A DNA stretch of 64,000 nucleotides from assembly GCF_900188105.1 (NCBI RefSeq), contig NZ_FZNP01000002.1, positions 744,001-808,000 on the forward strand. The letters run 5' to 3'. Below, one piece after another: positions 60,836 through 64,000 of this stretch. A model generated the notes under the pieces. It worked only from the letters and a program-made list of their open reading frames with translations. It did no database searches and was not told where the DNA came from. The position numbers were made by a program, and so were the translations under genes. The stretch is from Actinomadura mexicana. GTDB lineage: Bacteria > Actinomycetota > Actinomycetes > Streptosporangiales > Streptosporangiaceae. The first letter of the stretch is position 1. Each line of letters starts with the position of its first letter.

Positions 60836-61036
60836 TTTTTCTCCTCCTTCGGGCCTGGCGGCCCTGCCGTGTCTATTGCAGTGCCCTCCTCCTTCGGGCC
60901 CGGGGGCCCTCCATCGTCGGGAACTGCGGGCGATCGCTGGCATCGCTCCGGCTCGCCTGGCGGCTCGCTGCGCGATCAGATTCTTGCTTCGCTCGAATCT
61001 GCCTTCGGACGCGATCGCGACCATTGAGGTCGTTGC
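60836..61036 (-). repeat. dispersed structured repeat, copy C
   Basis: In minus orientation this matches copy B with few changes over about 105 bp; its outer stem arms are at 60930-60937 and 61011-61018. On the kinase-sense strand the order after the stop is a T-run and CTCCTCCTTCGGGCC, then a GGCC-rich hairpin, a second copy of CTCCTTCGGGCC, and the stem-forming core. It is antisense to the kinase gene, as copies A and B are to theirs. Confidence 0.85.
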
Positions 61037-61082
61037 GTGGTTGCTGTGGTGGTTGGGGTCTGGCGCGTCCGGTGGTGGCGGG

Positions 61083-61532
61083 TCAGGAGTCCAGGGCTTC
61101 GGTGATGGTGCGGTAGGTGGGGCAGGGCCAGCGGGACATGCAGGCGCGGCAGCGGCGGATGGGGCGGTCGGGGTCGCTGGTGATGCCGCCGCCGGACTCC
61201 TGCGGGCGGTGCAGGTCGACGAGGCGCAGGGTGAGGTCGGCGAAGGCGATGACCTCTTCGCGGGCACCGGAGAGGAAGGCGAGGTCCTCGCGGGACAGAC
61301 GCGTCCGGACGGGGACGAATCCATCCTTGTTCACCAGGCGGAACAGGACCTGCGTGGACGTCCGCCACGTGCTGGACTTCGCGGCCCGCGCCCGGATCGT
61401 CTCCAGGCGCTCGCGCAGTCGACCATGCCGCTGTTGCACCCGTTCAGGTTCCCCTACTCCGAGCGATCGTGCGGCCGAACCCGCGATATCGGCGGACCGG
61501 ATCTGCGCCTCCGACGGCTGAAATCCCCACAT
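61083..61532 (-). CDS. hypothetical protein with C-terminal Cys motif
   Basis: The ORF has 149 residues; the true start could be internal. The middle contains TQVLFRLVNKDGFVPVRTRLSREDLAFL and VIAFADLTLRLVDLHRP. The end has the zinc-like motif RCRACMSRWPCPTYRTITEAL (C-x2-C-x4-C). Similar CxxC...WPCPT endings occur in many small actinobacterial proteins of unknown function. It probably binds one metal ion. Confidence 0.65.
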   Translation of the reverse strand: MWGFQPSEAQIRSADIAGSAARSLGVGEPERVQQRHGRLRERLETIRARAAKSSTWRTSTQVLFRLVNKDGFVPVRTRLSREDLAFLSGAREEVIAFADLTLRLVDLHRPQESGGGITSDPDRPIRRCRACMSRWPCPTYRTITEALDS

Positions 61533-61649
61533 TACGGTGCGTAGTTCTCAAAGCGTGCGGGACTGGCAAGGCGGCGACACGCCCCGGAAACGACCACGGC
61601 GCAGGGGACTTGGCGAACCGCCTGGCTCCCGGGCCGTTAGCGAGATAGT

Positions 61650-61994
61650 GTGCCGGACGTGGAGCTAAATGTCTCGACCGCGTCTCGGGGGGGTCACGCC
61701 GTTGTCACGGCGACCGGTGAGCTCGACCTGTACACCGCGCCACGGCTGCAGGCGGCCCTCGCGGGCCTGCTGCGCGACCAGGCCGACCACATCGTGGTCG
61801 ACATGAGCGGCGTCGAGTTCTGCGACTCGACGGGCATGAACGTGCTGCTCTCGGCCATGAAGCGGCTGAAGGAGCAGGGCGGCGCGCTGGAACTGGCGGC
61901 GCCGCGCCCGGCCGTGAAGCGGATCCTGCAGGTGACCGGGCTCGACACCGTCTTCACCGTGACGGAGGCGGCGCCGGTCCTGGACGCCGGCTGA
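61650..61994 (+). CDS. STAS domain anti-sigma factor antagonist
   Basis: The product has 114 residues with a GTG start. The RsbV/SpoIIAA fold shows AVVTATGELDLYTAPRLQAAL, then IVVDMSGVEFCDSTGMNVLLSAMKRL with the phosphorylatable Ser in DSTG, and ILQVTGLDTVFTVTEA. It would bind an RsbW-like kinase and release a sigma factor. No kinase gene adjoins; the RsbW-like protein at 49194 is a possible partner. Confidence 0.93.
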   Translation: MPDVELNVSTASRGGHAVVTATGELDLYTAPRLQAALAGLLRDQADHIVVDMSGVEFCDSTGMNVLLSAMKRLKEQGGALELAAPRPAVKRILQVTGLDTVFTVTEAAPVLDAG

Positions 61995-62131
61995 CCTTTC
62001 CGACCACTCGTCCCTACCGCCGGCGCCGCGGGTGAACCCCGCGGGTCGCCGTCCGGTCGCACGGTAACGGCTTGGGCCGTTCCCCGGAGCCCTGCGGCAT
62101 CGCGCGCCCGTCCCCGACTACGATCGCGGAT

Positions 62132-62863
62132 ATGCAGGACGTAGCGGTATGCATCCCGGCCAAGGACGAAGCCGACCGCATCGCGGCCACGGTCAGGGCC
62201 GCGCAGGAGCTTCCCGGCGCCGACGTGGTCGTGGTGATCGACGACGGTTCGTCCGACGGCACCGGGCGGGTGGCCCGCGAGGCCGGGGCGCGGGTCGTGC
62301 GGCACAGCCGCAACCGGGGCAAGGGCGCCGCGATGGAGAGCGGGGCCGAGGCCGTCCGGTTGCTGGACGAGGGCCGCGACCGGCCCCGCCACCTGCTGTT
62401 CCTGGACGCCGACCTCGCCGAGACCGCGCGCGAGGCCGCGCCGCTGGTCGAGCCGGTCAGGTCCGGTGAGGCCGACATGACGATCGCCGTGTTCACCACG
62501 ACCGTGAAGCTCGGCGGGCACGGGTTCGTCGTCAAGCTGTCGCGCGACGGGATCCGCCGCGCCACCGGCTGGGAGGCCACCGCGCCGCTGAACGGGCAGC
62601 GCTGCCTGACCCGGGCCGCGTTCGACGCCGCGCTCCCGCTCGCCGCCGGGTTCGGGGTGGAGACCGCGCTCACCGTCGACCTGCTGCGCGCCGGTTTCCG
62701 GGTGGCGGAGGTGGAGGTGCCGCTCGCGCACCGCGCCACCGGCACGGACTGGCGCGCCCAGCTGCACCGCGCCCGGCAGTTCCGGGACGTGGCGAGAGCG
62801 CTCGCCGTGCGCGAACCGGCGGTGGCCAGAGGGCTGGACCGCCTGCGCGGCAGCCGCCCGTGA
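62132..62863 (+). CDS. GT2 family glycosyltransferase
   Basis: ATG 62132 starts directly before the first strand (DVAVCIPAKDEADRIAATV). The 243 residues carry VVVIDDGSSDGTG, LFLDADLAE (DxD-type metal site), a GFGVETALTVDLL acceptor-helix segment and AHRATGTDWRAQLHRARQF at the end. The type resembles DPM1/GpgS-like soluble transferases that act on a lipid phosphate or glycerate. The GT-C gene overlaps its stop (GTGA), so the two likely build one mannan- or glycolipid-type product. Confidence 0.9.
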   Translation: MQDVAVCIPAKDEADRIAATVRAAQELPGADVVVVIDDGSSDGTGRVAREAGARVVRHSRNRGKGAAMESGAEAVRLLDEGRDRPRHLLFLDADLAETAREAAPLVEPVRSGEADMTIAVFTTTVKLGGHGFVVKLSRDGIRRATGWEATAPLNGQRCLTRAAFDAALPLAAGFGVETALTVDLLRAGFRVAEVEVPLAHRATGTDWRAQLHRARQFRDVARALAVREPAVARGLDRLRGSRP

Positions 62864-64000
62864 CCCGTCTCGGCACGGGCGGGCTGTGGGGGATCGGGGC
62901 CGGCGTCGCCTGCTTCGTCACCACCGCGCTCCTCGGGCCGTCGGTGTTCGAGCCGGAGCTGGAGGGCCCGCGCGCCGAGCCGCCGTACGCGCTGGAGGTC
63001 CACCCCTCGCCGTACCTGGTGATCGGTCTCGTCGTCGCGGGGATCGTCGCGAGCGCACTCGGGCTCGGGTTGTGCTTCGCCGCCGTCCGCAGGGGCTGGC
63101 GCGTGCGGGCCCTGCCGCTGGTGGCCGCGGGCCTGCTGGCGGCGGCCGCGTTCATGTTCATGCCGCCGGTCGGGTCCACCGACCACCTGAACTACGCCTC
63201 CTACGGACGGATGGCGGCGACCGGCCACGACCCGTACCGCACGAGCGCCGTCGACCTGCCGAAGGACCCGGTCGCCGGGGCGCCCGAGGAGTGGCGGACG
63301 ACGCCGTCGGTGTACGGGCCGGTCGCCACGGGCGGGCAGGCGTTCGCCGCGTGGATCGGCAGCGGCTCGGTGCGGCTGACCGTCTTCGTCCTGTCGGTGC
63401 TGAACGTGCTCGCGTTCGCGGTGACGGCCCTGGTCCTCTACCGGATGTCCGGGACGGAGGAGCGGCGGCTCCGCACGGCGCTGCTGTGGACGTGCAACCC
63501 GCTCGTGCTGTTCCACCTGGTGGCGGGCGCGCACAACGACGTCCTCGCGATCGCGCCGATGGTGGCCGCGCTGGCCGTCTTCGGCGGCGGTGCCGCGGGG
63601 CGGGCGGGCTGGGCGCGCTCCCTGGCGGCCGGGGCGCTGGCCGGGCTCGGGACGGCGATCAAGCTGCCCGCCGCGCTCGTCGCCGGGGGCCCCGCCTGGG
63701 GGCTGCTGCGCCGGACCTGGACGGAACGCCGGAAATGGCCGGTCGGCCACCTGGTCGCGCTGTTCGCCGGGGGCGCGGCCGTCACGGCGCTGTCCTACGC
63801 GCTCGCCGGGCCGCACGCGCTCGACCAGGTCCGCGAGGCCAGCAACATGGTCTCCTTCGCGACCCCCTGGCATCTGCTGGACGAGTCGCTCGGCCGCGGC
63901 TCCCAGCGCGACGTCATCAAGCTGGGCGCGATGCTGCTCGGCCTGGTGCTGCTCCTGCTGCTCGTCCGGGCCCTGCCCCGGGAGGACGCCCTCGTGCCCG
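62860..64000 (+). CDS. GT-C membrane glycosyltransferase (MptB-like), truncated by window edge
   Basis: GTG 62860 overlaps the GT2 stop. The 380 visible residues have helix 1 near 8-28, an early loop with Glu and Pro, then ASALGLGLCFAAV, MPPVGSTDHLNYASYGRMAATGHDPYRTS (the acidic loop of GT-C enzymes), TTPSVYGPVATG, and NPLVLFHLVAGAHNDVLAIAPM, followed by more helices. This is the plan of polyprenol-phosphomannose-dependent alpha-1,6-mannosyltransferases. The 3' end lies beyond the window. Confidence 0.82.
   Translation, partial: MTRLGTGGLWGIGAGVACFVTTALLGPSVFEPELEGPRAEPPYALEVHPSPYLVIGLVVAGIVASALGLGLCFAAVRRGWRVRALPLVAAGLLAAAAFMFMPPVGSTDHLNYASYGRMAATGHDPYRTSAVDLPKDPVAGAPEEWRTTPSVYGPVATGGQAFAAWIGSGSVRLTVFVLSVLNVLAFAVTALVLYRMSGTEERRLRTALLWTCNPLVLFHLVAGAHNDVLAIAPMVAALAVFGGGAAGRAGWARSLAAGALAGLGTAIKLPAALVAGGPAWGLLRRTWTERRKWPVGHLVALFAGGAAVTALSYALAGPHALDQVREASNMVSFATPWHLLDESLGRGSQRDVIKLGAMLLGLVLLLLLVRALPREDALVP

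Overview
The window is high-GC chromosomal DNA from a soil-type filamentous actinobacterium. Evidence for this is the roughly 70 percent GC, many GTG starts, near-leaderless genes, an SSI-type protease-inhibitor lipoprotein, an MmyB-like XRE regulator, a CU044_5270-family protein, a CGNR protein, an MptB-like GT-C enzyme and a bifunctional deacetylase/GT2 enzyme. An Actinomadura-like member of the Streptosporangiales is my best inference; no rRNA is present to test it. I see no tRNA, CRISPR array, prophage or intact insertion sequence.

Region by region. 1-5.9 kb is a worn accessory edge: gene fragments (an unrecognised C-terminus, an aldehyde dehydrogenase tail, an IS110-like piece, a coiled-coil piece) lie between a secreted beta-rich protein, a DUF4190/septum-formation protein and a two-domain VOC protein. 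5.9-10.3 kb holds small catabolic or stress modules (NmrA-like oxidoreductase, SRPBCC+TetR, ArsR+SRPBCC, DHFR-like reductase). 10.4-15.2 kb has an XRE-cupin regulator divergent from a class II aldolase/DapA-like operon, then a monooxygenase behind a MerR-type promoter, a DsbA/FrnE protein and an orphan response regulator. 15.6-19.2 kb is a five-gene minus-strand operon: a 54-residue six-cysteine peptide, a MauE-like membrane protein, a TlpA-like thioredoxin, an ABC exporter without a peptidase domain and an S26 signal peptidase. I read it as a possible uncharacterised ribosomally made disulfide-rich peptide system. 19.6-32.9 kb carries transporters, oxidoreductases and their regulators, several with clear operator palindromes, plus HisI, a second DHFR-like protein and a solute-binding lipoprotein.

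32.9-37.9 kb has an ECF sigma factor with its overlapping membrane partner, a MatB-like exopolysaccharide synthase/deacetylase and TenA. 37.9-43.3 kb has an old yellow enzyme/MarR pair and a copper module (CopA-type ATPase, His-rich secreted protein, CopZ-like chaperone) under CsoR-like operators. 43.4-50 kb has an Fpg/Nei glycosylase, SSI lipoprotein, rhodanese, a TPP-riboswitch-controlled HMP-type permease, and a PAS/GAF kinase followed by an RsbW-like ATPase. 50-56.7 kb has arginine deiminase, an MFS exporter, a second ECF sigma/membrane-protein pair, a divergent stand-alone EF-Tu and a secreted EEP-fold protein. 56.9-64 kb has an acyl-CoA ligase, a two-component system, a Cys-motif protein, a STAS antagonist, a GT2 and a truncated GT-C glycosyltransferase.

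Three copies of a roughly 100-160 bp repeat lie directly 3' of copA, the acyl-CoA ligase and the second kinase. All are antisense to the adjacent gene. Base-pair changes between copies preserve two stems, which suggests a structured RNA or DNA element.
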